A DNA stretch of 15,367 nucleotides from CAYTQK01 sp964439745 (GCA_964439745.1 CAYTQK010000051.1:1-15367); one strand, 5' to 3'; counted from the stretch's first letter, positions 1 to 7,049 are shown. The notes: generated by a model from the letters alone, not told the origin. Translations and numbers: made by a program.

Positions 1-234
1 GACGCCCTCAGACAGCGAGCAATTTTTAACGCCGCCGACAGCAAACGGCTTATTCCCGAAAGGCTCAAATGGCGCGGAAAGAAGGGCAGCCCAAGCGTGC
101 CCGCACAGGGCCATTCCTTGCAGAACGATCCTTCCCTAAATCCGGCCAGGAAACCACCGTTTCAAAACACCGGAAAGGCGGGCTGGAATTGGCGAAAAAA
201 GAGGAAATACAGTGAAGGGCGCGGCGGGAGCTAG
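1..234 (+). other. Possible 3' end of an open frame entering from the window edge (weak)
   Basis: Frame 1 on the plus strand is open from the first base to a TAG at 232-234, giving 77 codons with no start inside the window. The encoded stretch is Arg/Lys-, Pro- and Gly-rich and I recognise no domain. If real, it would be the C-terminus of a gene convergent with fusA, with the two stop codons overlapping by two bases. A chance open frame in GC-rich DNA is equally likely. No other credible gene is visible in these 230 bases. I also saw no convincing terminator for fusA: the run of six A at 195-200 (T on the minus strand) has no stable stem before it. Confidence 0.15.
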
Positions 235-2267
235 CCGTTGCTGTCAAAATGGGAAAAGCGCATGGAAAAGGTGCCCTTGCCCTGGGTGGCCGACCGCAGC
301 GAGGTGGAGTAGCCGAACATGCGCGACAGCGGAGCGGTGACTTTCAGGGTCTGCAGCTCGGCCCGGGCGTCGATGGCTTCGATCTTGCCGCCGCGGGAGT
401 TGATGTCGCCGATAACGTCGCCCAGGTAGGGTTCCGGCACAAACACTTCCACCGCCATGATGGGCTCCAGCAGAAAAGGAGCGCCCCCGGCCTGGGCTTC
501 CTTGCAGGCCATGGATGCGGCCACCGTAAAAGCCAGCTCGGTGCTCATGCCCTCCTTGACCGATCCGCCGGTCAGCACCGCTTCGACATCCGTGACCGGG
601 TATCCCATGAAGGACCCGCTGGCAAAGGATTCCATGACCCCTTTTTCCACGGCCGGCACGAACTCCGGCGGAACCGCCGCGGGATCGGCCTTGTTCTGGA
701 ACCGGTTGCCCTCGCCGCGGGTGACAGGCCGCAGGGTCAGGTTCACCTCGGCGAAATGCCGCTGCCCGGAGATCTCCCGGTCAAAAACCATCGCGGCCGC
801 GGATTTGGCGGCAATGGTTTCGCGGTAGACCACCTGGGGTTTGCCCACGTTGACGCTGGTATGAAACTCTCTTTGCATCCGGCTGACAATAATATCCAGG
901 TGCAGCTCGCCCATGCCCGAAAGAATGGTCTGTCCGGTATCTTCATCGGTCCGCACCCGCAGGGTCGGGTCTTCGGCGGCATATTTGGCCAGCACCTCGT
1001 CCAGCTTTTCCTGGTCGGCATGGGTCTTGGGTTCAATGGCCACGGAAATGACCGGCTCCTCAAATTCCATCTTTTCCAGTGCTACCGGATGGCTGGCCCG
1101 GCAGAGGGTTTCGCCGGTGGAAGAATCCTTCAGGCCGATAATACCGACGATGGCCCCCGGCCCCACCTCGTCGACGCGCTCGCGCTTATTGGCATGCATC
1201 TTCAGAATGCGGGAGACCTTTTCCTTCTGCTCCCGCAGGGGATTGTACACATCCTCACCGGCTTTCAGGCGGCCGCTGTAAATCCGGGCATAGGATAACT
1301 TGCGGCCGTCGATCATGGCCACCTTGAAAATCAGGGCGGCCAGGGGGGCCGCTTCGCTGGGCTCACAGCGAAGCGGCTCATCGGTATTGGGGTCGACACC
1401 TTCGATGGGCGGCACTTCCAGGGGGCTGGGCAGGTAACCGGCAATGGCGTCCAGCAGCGGTTGGATCCCCTTGTTTTTCAAGGCACTGCCGCACAAAACC
1501 GGCACCAGCGACAGCGAAATGGTGGCCTGGCGAATGGCCGCGACCAGGTCTTTTTCAGCCGGCTCCTCACCGGACAGGTAGGCCTCCATGATATCATCAT
1601 TGACGTCGGCCAGGGTCTCCAGCATCTTGTCCCGGTATTCCGCGGTCATCTCCCGGTATTCTTCCGGGATTTCGGTGATTTCAAAGGAGGCGCCCAGGGA
1701 ATCGTCATCCCAGACGATATATTGGCTGGCCAGCAGATCAATCACCCCGGAAAAGGCGTCTTCCCGCCCCACCGGCAGCTGAAGAATCAGGGGGGTGGTC
1801 CGCAGCTTGGTGCGCATCATATCCACGGTACGATGGAAATCCGCACCGACCCGGTCCATTTTATTGACAAAGGCGATTTTGGGAACCTTGTACTTGTCCG
1901 CCTGGTGCCAGACCGTTTCCGACTGGGGCTCCACCCCGCCCACGGCGCAGAAGACACCCACCGCCCCGTCCAGGACCCGCAGGGAGCGTTCCACCTCGAT
2001 GGTAAAATCGACGTGGCCGGGGGTGTCAATGAGCTGAATCTCCGTCTGCTTCCACTGGCAGGTCGTCACGGCGGAAGTAATGGTGATTCCGCGCTGCTGT
2101 TCATCGGGCATCCAGTCCATGAAAGCCTCGCCGTCATGCACCTCGCCGAGCTTATGCGACCGCCCGGTATAGTAGAGAATACGCTCGGTAACCGTGGTCT
2201 TGCCGGCGTCAATATGGGCGATAATGCCGATATTGCGCAGATTGTTGATGGTGGATTTTTTTGTCAT
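231..2267 (-). CDS. fusA: Elongation factor G, divergent second-type paralogue (EF-G2-like)
   Basis: A 678-residue translational GTPase that acts on the ribosome in tRNA-mRNA translocation or post-termination recycling. The G domain is intact: AHIDAGKTT (17-25), RGITIT (59-64), DTPGH (81-85), NKMD (135-138) and CGSALKNKG (259-267). The later EF-G domains follow, including GMGELHLDI (451-459) and VGKPQVVYRET (474-484). The domain IV tip is unusual. Where E. coli EF-G has the GSYHDVDSSE loop with His583, this protein has GSVKEGMSTE (568-577), putting Lys571 at the His position. The opposing GGRGQY loop reads SGQRHF (500-505). It is not in a str operon (no rpsL, rpsG or tuf next to it), so a paralogue of the main translocase is likely. 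The ATG overlaps the upstream gene's TGA as ATGA, and no good Shine-Dalgarno is seen, suggesting translational coupling. EF-G identity is certain; the subtype is inferred. Confidence 0.93.
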   Translation of the reverse strand: MTKKSTINNLRNIGIIAHIDAGKTTVTERILYYTGRSHKLGEVHDGEAFMDWMPDEQQRGITITSAVTTCQWKQTEIQLIDTPGHVDFTIEVERSLRVLDGAVGVFCAVGGVEPQSETVWHQADKYKVPKIAFVNKMDRVGADFHRTVDMMRTKLRTTPLILQLPVGREDAFSGVIDLLASQYIVWDDDSLGASFEITEIPEEYREMTAEYRDKMLETLADVNDDIMEAYLSGEEPAEKDLVAAIRQATISLSLVPVLCGSALKNKGIQPLLDAIAGYLPSPLEVPPIEGVDPNTDEPLRCEPSEAAPLAALIFKVAMIDGRKLSYARIYSGRLKAGEDVYNPLREQKEKVSRILKMHANKRERVDEVGPGAIVGIIGLKDSSTGETLCRASHPVALEKMEFEEPVISVAIEPKTHADQEKLDEVLAKYAAEDPTLRVRTDEDTGQTILSGMGELHLDIIVSRMQREFHTSVNVGKPQVVYRETIAAKSAAAMVFDREISGQRHFAEVNLTLRPVTRGEGNRFQNKADPAAVPPEFVPAVEKGVMESFASGSFMGYPVTDVEAVLTGGSVKEGMSTELAFTVAASMACKEAQAGGAPFLLEPIMAVEVFVPEPYLGDVIGDINSRGGKIEAIDARAELQTLKVTAPLSRMFGYSTSLRSATQGKGTFSMRFSHFDSNG

Positions 2268-2839
2268 TGTATCAATCGCATATCCGCTGCAAAGGGGTGC
2301 CGCAGATCAATATGTCCCGCCAGGGTTTCGGCTTCCTGCCCGTCGATCAGGATTTTGACCTGCTCCACTCCTGCCATGTTCAGCACCAGGGTGTTGACCA
2401 CCGAATAGATGGTAAACCGTTCTGCTCCGGAACCGCCCGGATGGTTGTCCCGGACCGCCCCGGAAAAATCCACGTAGGCCACGCCCCGGTCCGTCAGGTA
2501 GAAGGCGCGGCAGACCGTTCCTTCGGGGATGGTGGCTGACAGCTCCTTTCGGACCGGCCCCTTGATCAGGGCGGCCAGGATATTCCGACCGAATCGCGCC
2601 GGCACCTCGGCGTCGCCGATGCGTCGCCGTTCCGCCACCAGGGACTCGCCGCGGCCATCGGCAAAATAAAGATACACATCCCGGATTCCGCGGGCATTGT
2701 CAGGGGCCGCAAACCGGGCACCGGTGCCCGGAACCGCGCGGCGATCCACGGAACCGGCCAGCAGGTAGATTACGATACCGGCAACGACCATAACCGCCAC
2801 TGCCATCATGCTATACAGAAAAATTCGCTTCTTGTCCAT
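2264..2839 (-). CDS. Membrane-anchored GerMN-domain protein
   Basis: A 191-residue protein with a short basic N-terminus (MDKKR) and one hydrophobic segment at about 7-28 with no lipobox Cys. This reads as an uncleaved signal anchor with the rest outside the cytoplasmic membrane. Residues about 55-175 resemble the GerMN domain: VYLYFADG (55-62), RNILAALIKGP (85-95), then the core YVDFSGAV (122-129) and a final QVKILIDGQEAETLAGHIDL stretch (160-179). GerMN domains occur in spore germination protein GerM and in many non-spore-forming bacteria, where they are thought to bind cell-wall or surface ligands; the role here is unknown. AAGGGA lies about nine bases before the ATG. It is the first gene of a two-gene unit with fusA, overlapping it by four bases. 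The family call is fairly firm, the function is not. Confidence 0.75.
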   Translation of the reverse strand: MDKKRIFLYSMMAVAVMVVAGIVIYLLAGSVDRRAVPGTGARFAAPDNARGIRDVYLYFADGRGESLVAERRRIGDAEVPARFGRNILAALIKGPVRKELSATIPEGTVCRAFYLTDRGVAYVDFSGAVRDNHPGGSGAERFTIYSVVNTLVLNMAGVEQVKILIDGQEAETLAGHIDLRHPFAADMRLIQ

Positions 2840-2964
2840 GGCAGGATGTCCCTTTCCGGCATAAAATCCACCCTGGCTGCCATCGTAAAACGCCCCGTCC
2901 TGCCCCGGCCGGGATCGCAGCCTGCCGCTGGCAGTATCCCCAGGCGCATCGGCCTGATTGTCAT

Positions 2965-2993
2965 GGTGTATGCCAAGAGAGCGGCAATGTCAA
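2965..2993 (-). promoter_or_regulatory. Candidate sigma-70 promoter for the GerMN-fusA unit
   Basis: On the minus strand a perfect -35 TTGACA (2988-2993) is followed after 17 bp by TACACC (2965-2970), which matches the -10 consensus at only three positions. It lies 126-154 bases before the GerMN start codon, in the only sizeable gap (2840-3123) upstream of this gene pair. The position is sensible but the -10 is poor, so this is tentative. Confidence 0.3.
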
Positions 2994-3060
2994 GACGGAT
3001 ACAAAAGGAAAACAGATCGGCAGGAGAACCGCACCGGGAACCCGGCACGGCACGGAAATG

Positions 3061-3080
3061 CCGGGGCCGGCCGGCCCCGG
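3061..3080. repeat. Perfect 20-bp GC palindrome downstream of the GspE/PilB gene
   Basis: Bases 3061-3080 form a perfect palindrome, CCGGGGCCGG followed by its reverse complement, with no unpaired loop. It starts 43 bases after the stop codon of the GAF-GspE gene. As RNA it would fold into a very stable all-GC hairpin, which could act as a 3'-end stabiliser or an atypical terminator. There is no U-tract on its 3' side on the minus strand; a T-rich run lies on the 5' side instead. A classical intrinsic terminator is therefore not supported. It is the only notable structure in the 284-bp gap besides the candidate promoter. Confidence 0.45.
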
Positions 3081-3123
3081 ACAATAGCAACCTAAAAAAT
3101 CTTTACGGCAACGACGCCGCAGA

Positions 3124-5421
3124 TCAGGAGATACACACCTTGCGAACCATCAGCAGGTCGCAATACCCCTCGAAGACCTTTTCAATACCGTCCATCAGCA
3201 GGGTGCGCATACCCTCTTCCATGGCCTTGTTGCGCATTTCCTCGACGGTTTTCTGCTCAATAATCATCCGTTTCAGCTCGGGGGTGCCCACCAGCAGTTC
3301 GTGAATGCCCATCCGGCCCCGGTAGCCGGTATTGTTGCAGGCGTTGCAGCCATTGGGCTTATACAGGGTCAGGTCGTCGGTATAGTCGATATTGAGATTC
3401 TTCTTGAAGATCTCCTCACCGCCATACACCCGGACCAGTTCCGCGTACTCTTTTTCCGTGGGATGGTAGGCCTTCTTGCAGTCCTTGCACAGGGTCCGCA
3501 CCAGCCGCTGGGCCAGGATGCACAGCAGGGCGTCGGCAAAGTTATACGGATCCATGCCCATGTCAAGAAGACGGGTAATACTTTCCGGGGCACTGTTGGT
3601 ATGCAGGGTGGAAAAGACCAGATGGCCTGTCAGCGAAGCTTCAATGCCGATATGGGTGGTTTCCTTGTCCCGCATTTCGCCGACCATGATGACATCCGGA
3701 TCGGCCCGGAGAAAGGACCGCATGGCCGCGGCAAAGTCAAAGCCGATCTTCGGCTTGACCTGAACCTGGCGCAGGCCTGACTGGGTGATTTCCACCGGAT
3801 CCTCGGCCGTCCAGATCTTGGTTTCCGTCTTGTTGATTTTCTTTAAGGCCGAATGAAGGGTGGTGGTTTTACCGGAGCCGGTCGGACCGCAGACAAAAAT
3901 AATGCCGTACGGCTTGGTGACGCAATCCAGAAATTTCTTCAGGTTGCCTGCTGCAAAACCCATCTTTTCCAGGGGCATGGGTTCGCCGGCCGCCAGGATA
4001 CGCATGACCACATCTTCCAGACCGCCCTGGGTGGGCACGGTGGCCACACGAAGCTCGATGTCCAGGCCGCCGTACTTTTTGAACTTGATCTTACCGTCCT
4101 GGGGCTTGCGCCGTTCGGCGATATCCAGGTCCGACATGATCTTGATCCGGGAGACCACCGCTGCCTTGTAATGGTAGGGAATGGTCTGGTAGAGCATGCA
4201 GGCGCCGTCCACCCGGATGCGGACCTCGGTATTGCGTTTGCCGGGGTAGGGTTCGATATGAATATCCGAGGCGTTCCGGTTGTAGGAGTCGATGATCATC
4301 TTGTTGACCAGCTGCACAATGGCGCTGCTCTGCTCGTCCACGCCGGACTCATCCTCTTCAATCTCAACTTCTTCATCCTGCATCTGGGCCAGGATTTCAT
4401 CAATGGAAGAGGACTCTTCTTCCGAGGTAGTGAACAGCTCGATGAAATCGTAGATATCTTCTTTAAGAGAGACGCAAAAACGCAGGTTGCGGCCGGAAAA
4501 CAGGGCCTTGATTTCATTAACCCGCTGAATATCATAGGGATCGTCAATGGCGATCTGAATCTGGCCGTCGGTGGTGGTTCCCAGCGGCACCCAGGTATTG
4601 TTTTTCATGAAGGGGACCTTGACCCCGGCCAGCAGTTCACCGGGAATGGGCACCTGGTTGTCATAGGGACGATAGGGGGTATCATAGTACTTGGACAAAG
4701 ATTCGCCGATCTCGTCCTTGGGTACATTGTATTCCTTGACGAGAATCTCTTCTACCGGCTTTTTGGCTTCCCGGGCAGCGTTTTGGGCGTTTTTCAGCTC
4801 CTTCTGGGTAACGATATGATTTTCAAGAAGATAGTCAAATTTGCCGCGGCCTTTTTTGGCGGCCGCCATTTTTTTCTGGTTATATAAACCAATGCCCATG
4901 GTTTCCGCCAGCTCGGACAGATTCTTTTCGTCCACCGGGCTGAACTCTTTTTTCTCCTTGCAGTTAATCAGCTGAATGGCTCCGATGAGCATCTTCTTGA
5001 AAACGATCGGCGCCACCAGCATCTGCTTGGAGGTAAAGCCGGTACGCTTGTCCCAGCGGTCATCATAATTCAGGCTGGGATCAATCTGGGCCAGCTCGCG
5101 CTTATTATATACATCTTTAATGTTCAGCAGTTTCTGCTTGTAGGCGGCACAGCCGGCAATACTGTCCGGTGACAGTGGCACCCGGATTTCCTCCACCTCC
5201 CCGCCGGTTTTGTACCGGGAAACCAGTTCCCGCTTGATCCCGTCCACGTAGTAGATGGTAATCCGCTCCGCGTCAAAAAGGCCGAGAATGTCCTCTTTGA
5301 TATCAATCAGAAGCTCATCCAGGTTGGCGGCGGCAAAAATCTTCTTGTTGACTTCCTGAACCCGCTGCGCATAGGACGCTTCCGCGCCTGCGGCGCTTTC
5401 TTTGGTAACCGATACAGCCAT
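3124..5421 (-). CDS. GAF domain-containing GspE/PilB-type secretion or pilus ATPase
   Basis: A 765-residue protein in three parts. Residues about 18-185 form a GAF sensor-like domain. Residues about 195-330 resemble the MshEN/type II secretion E N-terminal domain that can bind cyclic di-GMP in some relatives. An acidic linker (333-363) leads into the hexameric ATPase. ATPase landmarks are GPTGSGKTT (Walker A, 512-520), AEDPVEI (Asp box, 539-545), VIMVGE (Walker B, 577-582), TLHTNSAPES (His box, 605-614), and paired CxxC motifs at Cys645/648 and Cys692/695, the zinc site of GspE/PilB proteins. It should be a cytoplasmic motor that powers pilus or pseudopilus assembly at the inner membrane. No pilC/gspF, pilM-Q or pilin gene lies nearby, so partner proteins must be encoded elsewhere. 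AAGGAT sits eight bases before the ATG. The ATPase call is certain; pilus versus type II secretion is open. Confidence 0.93.
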   Translation of the reverse strand: MAVSVTKESAAGAEASYAQRVQEVNKKIFAAANLDELLIDIKEDILGLFDAERITIYYVDGIKRELVSRYKTGGEVEEIRVPLSPDSIAGCAAYKQKLLNIKDVYNKRELAQIDPSLNYDDRWDKRTGFTSKQMLVAPIVFKKMLIGAIQLINCKEKKEFSPVDEKNLSELAETMGIGLYNQKKMAAAKKGRGKFDYLLENHIVTQKELKNAQNAAREAKKPVEEILVKEYNVPKDEIGESLSKYYDTPYRPYDNQVPIPGELLAGVKVPFMKNNTWVPLGTTTDGQIQIAIDDPYDIQRVNEIKALFSGRNLRFCVSLKEDIYDFIELFTTSEEESSSIDEILAQMQDEEVEIEEDESGVDEQSSAIVQLVNKMIIDSYNRNASDIHIEPYPGKRNTEVRIRVDGACMLYQTIPYHYKAAVVSRIKIMSDLDIAERRKPQDGKIKFKKYGGLDIELRVATVPTQGGLEDVVMRILAAGEPMPLEKMGFAAGNLKKFLDCVTKPYGIIFVCGPTGSGKTTTLHSALKKINKTETKIWTAEDPVEITQSGLRQVQVKPKIGFDFAAAMRSFLRADPDVIMVGEMRDKETTHIGIEASLTGHLVFSTLHTNSAPESITRLLDMGMDPYNFADALLCILAQRLVRTLCKDCKKAYHPTEKEYAELVRVYGGEEIFKKNLNIDYTDDLTLYKPNGCNACNNTGYRGRMGIHELLVGTPELKRMIIEQKTVEEMRNKAMEEGMRTLLMDGIEKVFEGYCDLLMVRKVCIS

Positions 5422-5507
5422 AATCTTGCATCCTTATGCCGTAATGTTTGTGGCCGGATTGCCGCCAGGCAGTCCGGCTTCCGAGCGGGCCGCATTTTCT
5501 TGCGGAC

Positions 5508-5738
5508 CTACCCCCGCTTTACATATTTCCAATGGGTGTATATTTTTTTTACACCGCCGCCGATGAGCATGGCGGCCATTATGTACAGGCACAAACGAAT
5601 GAAAACGGCAGTGGAAGGTTGGTTGGCAATGGTATCCAGGGTTTCTTCCAATGTGTAGACCCGGACCAGGACGCCTCCGCCGGCCAGCGCCAACAATGCC
5701 CCCCAGATAATCTGAACCGACGCCTTTTTGCTGTCCAT
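5508..5738 (-). CDS. Small two-helix membrane protein, hypothetical
   Basis: A 76-residue protein I do not recognise. It has two hydrophobic stretches, about 8-28 (rich in Gly, Ala and Leu) and about 43-63, separated by a short polar turn with TLEETLDT (29-36). Both ends are basic (MDSKK and KKIYTHWKYVKRG), so an inner-membrane hairpin with both termini in the cytoplasm is the simplest topology. It lies 86 bases upstream of the GAF-GspE gene and directly behind a near-consensus promoter, so the two are probably co-transcribed and it may be an accessory of that ATPase. The purine-rich AAGGA is 16 bases before the ATG, further than usual, so initiation may be weak. A 5-bp stem (CCGCA/TGCGG, 5490-5505) follows the stop codon. 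Confidence 0.62.
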   Translation of the reverse strand: MDSKKASVQIIWGALLALAGGGVLVRVYTLEETLDTIANQPSTAVFIRLCLYIMAAMLIGGGVKKIYTHWKYVKRG

Positions 5739-5810
5739 GAATAATCAGATACTTTCCTTCACCGTCCCGAAAGCAGGCCGGACTTTTGCTTTCCGGTTAT
5801 AACAAATCAA

Positions 5811-5840
5811 ATTATAACAAAATTTATCAAGTACTGTCAA
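5811..5840 (-). promoter_or_regulatory. Near-consensus sigma-70 promoter of the small membrane protein/GAF-GspE unit
   Basis: Read on the minus strand, TTGACA (5835-5840) is followed after 18 bp by TATAAT (5811-5816). Both hexamers match the consensus exactly, in an AT-rich island (5797-5843) that stands out from the GC-rich surroundings. The predicted start is near 5804, giving a leader of about 65 bases to the ATG at 5738. The ten-base sequence TTTGTTATAA occurs twice with a 15-base period (5812-5821 and 5797-5806), the first copy covering the -10. This is the strongest promoter I see in the window. Confidence 0.8.
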
Positions 5841-5945
5841 ATAGATTGCCGTTGCCGGAAACACTCCTGTACCCTCCCGGCGGACAACCACCTGCGGTTC
5901 CGAAAAATCTACGGAAAATAGGCGTCCAGCCATCCCCCCGGCCGC

Positions 5946-6572
5946 TTATCGCATCATCACAAAGGGGTTGGAGCGCCGCTCCCGGCCGATGGTGGTTTCC
6001 GGACCATGACCGCAAAAGACGATGACATCGTCGCCCAGCGGAAACAGCTTGTTCTGAATGGAGGCAATGAGGGTATCGAAATCACCGCCGGGAAAATCGG
6101 TCCGGCCGATGGAACCGGCAAAAAGGGTATCGCCGACAAAGGCCTTGTTGTCAGTGTACAGAGAAATTCCGCCCGGTGAATGACCCGGGGTATGAAGGAC
6201 TTTCAGATCAATCGTGCCCACGGAAATCACATCCCCCTCGTCCACGGTCCGGTCCGGCGGAGGGGAATTATCCGCGGACATGCCGAAACCCGCGGCCATC
6301 TGGGACAGGTTGGTCAGCATGGACGCGTCGGCGGCATGAATCAGCAGTTCCGCGCCGGTTGCCTTTTTCAACGGCTTATTGGCGCTGACATGGTCAAAAT
6401 GGCCATGGGTATTGATAAGGTACTTGACCGTTAATTTGTGTTCCGCAAGGGTGTAAAAAATCCGGTCCGCCTCATCACCGGGATCAATCACGGCCGCCTG
6501 ACGGGTCTCCTCACAGCCGATAATAAAACAATTGGCCATGATCATCCCCACTTCCAGTTTTTCAATAATCAA
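5946..6572 (-). CDS. Metallo-beta-lactamase-fold hydrolase, glyoxalase II-like, TTG start
   Basis: A 208-residue enzyme from the TTG at 6572. The binuclear metal site is complete: THGHFDH gives His56, His58, Asp60 and His61; HTPGHSPG gives His131; GDTLF gives Asp148; GHGPET gives His189. The family (YcbL/glyoxalase II-like) hydrolyses thioesters such as S-lactoylglutathione or related substrates in the cytoplasm; the true substrate is unknown here. The frame stays open upstream to an ATG at 6737, but those 55 residues are unlike the family. Homologues begin near IIEKLEVGMIMANC, which places the start at the TTG with AAGGGGG five bases before it. It follows the small Cys-rich gene by 191 bases and precedes the promoter at 5811-5840. 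Fold and metal site are certain; the start is well supported. Confidence 0.9.
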   Translation of the reverse strand: MIIEKLEVGMIMANCFIIGCEETRQAAVIDPGDEADRIFYTLAEHKLTVKYLINTHGHFDHVSANKPLKKATGAELLIHAADASMLTNLSQMAAGFGMSADNSPPPDRTVDEGDVISVGTIDLKVLHTPGHSPGGISLYTDNKAFVGDTLFAGSIGRTDFPGGDFDTLIASIQNKLFPLGDDVIVFCGHGPETTIGRERRSNPFVMMR

Positions 6573-6577
6573 AACAA

Positions 6578-6584
6578 CCCCCTT
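6578..6584 (-). promoter_or_regulatory. Shine-Dalgarno that decides the TTG start of the hydrolase
   Basis: AAGGGGG on the minus strand sits five bases before TTG 6572-6570. The upstream ATG at 6737 has no comparable site, and the shorter protein matches the usual family length of about 205-215 residues. Confidence 0.65.
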
Positions 6585-6745
6585 GTCGATTGAATGCAAA
6601 AAATGCTGCTGACTGGTTATTGACCAAAACAAAGAATCCGGGTCCTGGCCGGAGGAGCTGGTTTTGGTTGCTCCCCCAAAAAAAGTCGTCCAAATCCAAA
6701 TGGCAAAGCTACGGCAAAACAGGACCTGACTTTTCAACCACTCAC

Positions 6746-6763
6746 CGGTTTTTTACAAAACCG
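6746..6763. repeat. Small hairpin directly after the Cys-rich protein gene
   Basis: CGGTTTT and AAAACCG form a perfect seven-base stem with a four-base loop (GTAA on the minus strand) starting immediately after the TGA at 6764-6766. There is no U-tract after it in the direction of transcription, so a terminator function is doubtful; it may be a weak pause or processing hairpin. Confidence 0.3.
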
Positions 6764-7021
6764 TCATTCCTTGAGCCGCTCTCTGGCCTGCCGCACCAGG
6801 GCCACCAGGCTGGCAGCCTTCGACGGCGGCTGGGCAGTCAGCAGCCGGGTTACCACCGGTTCGGGATAATTCTCCCGGAGGTAGGCAACCACGTCGAAAT
6901 ACTCCCACCAGCAGTCGGCCACTTTCCAGCAGGGCCCTTCGTCTTCGCCGCAGGCCAGGCAGTAACTGAAGCGCACCTGGTGACCCAGCCGGGGGCAGCG
7001 TCTTTCCATACCTTGCGGCAT
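6764..7021 (-). CDS. Small Cys-rich conserved hypothetical protein
   Basis: An 85-residue protein that looks like a conserved deltaproteobacterial family of unknown function; that impression is from memory and not a database result. It carries five cysteines near the N-terminus in the pattern C9-x11-C21-x2-C24-x6-C31-x5-C37, with His14 between, then an aromatic patch WWEYFDVVAYL (38-48) and an amphipathic C-terminal helix. A metal site (zinc or iron-sulfur) is plausible. The open frame extends 16 codons further to an ATG at 7069. I chose 7021 because GAGGA (7026-7030) lies four bases before it, and because the extra residues are encoded by a GC-rich hairpin. The gene lies 76 bases behind the TrpB-like gene on the same strand and is probably in its transcript. 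No function is assigned. Confidence 0.62.
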   Translation of the reverse strand: MPQGMERRCPRLGHQVRFSYCLACGEDEGPCWKVADCWWEYFDVVAYLRENYPEPVVTRLLTAQPPSKAASLVALVRQARERLKE

Positions 7022-7033
7022 GTCTTCCTCGCA

Positions 7034-7049
7034 CCGCCGCAAGCGGCGG
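7034..7049. repeat. GC hairpin in the leader of the Cys-rich protein gene
   Basis: CCGCCGC and GCGGCGG form a perfect seven-base stem around two bases, ending three bases before the GAGGA Shine-Dalgarno of the 85-residue protein. A second, longer-range pairing (GGCCGGCG with CGCCGGCC) is possible between this hairpin and the TrpB-like stop codon. It could insulate or modulate translation of the small gene; there is no U-tract for termination. Confidence 0.4.

Noticed and set aside
249..1298. Long plus-strand open frame opposite fusA (a second lies at 1461-2408).
   Set aside because: It is the antisense shadow of fusA in GC-rich codon-biased DNA. The translation is dominated by Gly, His, Gln and Pro with no domain, while the minus frame encodes a full EF-G.
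2846..3304. A 152-codon plus-strand frame spanning the gap before the GAF-GspE stop.
   Set aside because: The gap part has no family signal or Shine-Dalgarno, and the rest is antisense to the ATPase. The gap reads better as a regulatory and transcript-end region.
5745..5933. A 62-codon minus-strand frame before the small membrane protein.
   Set aside because: It runs straight through the exact-consensus promoter and its AT-rich island, with no Shine-Dalgarno and no domain.
6655..6690. GGAGC/GCTCC stem beside a run of seven A or T upstream of the hydrolase.
   Set aside because: The T-run is on the 5' side in the minus direction and is A on the plus strand, so neither orientation gives a terminator.
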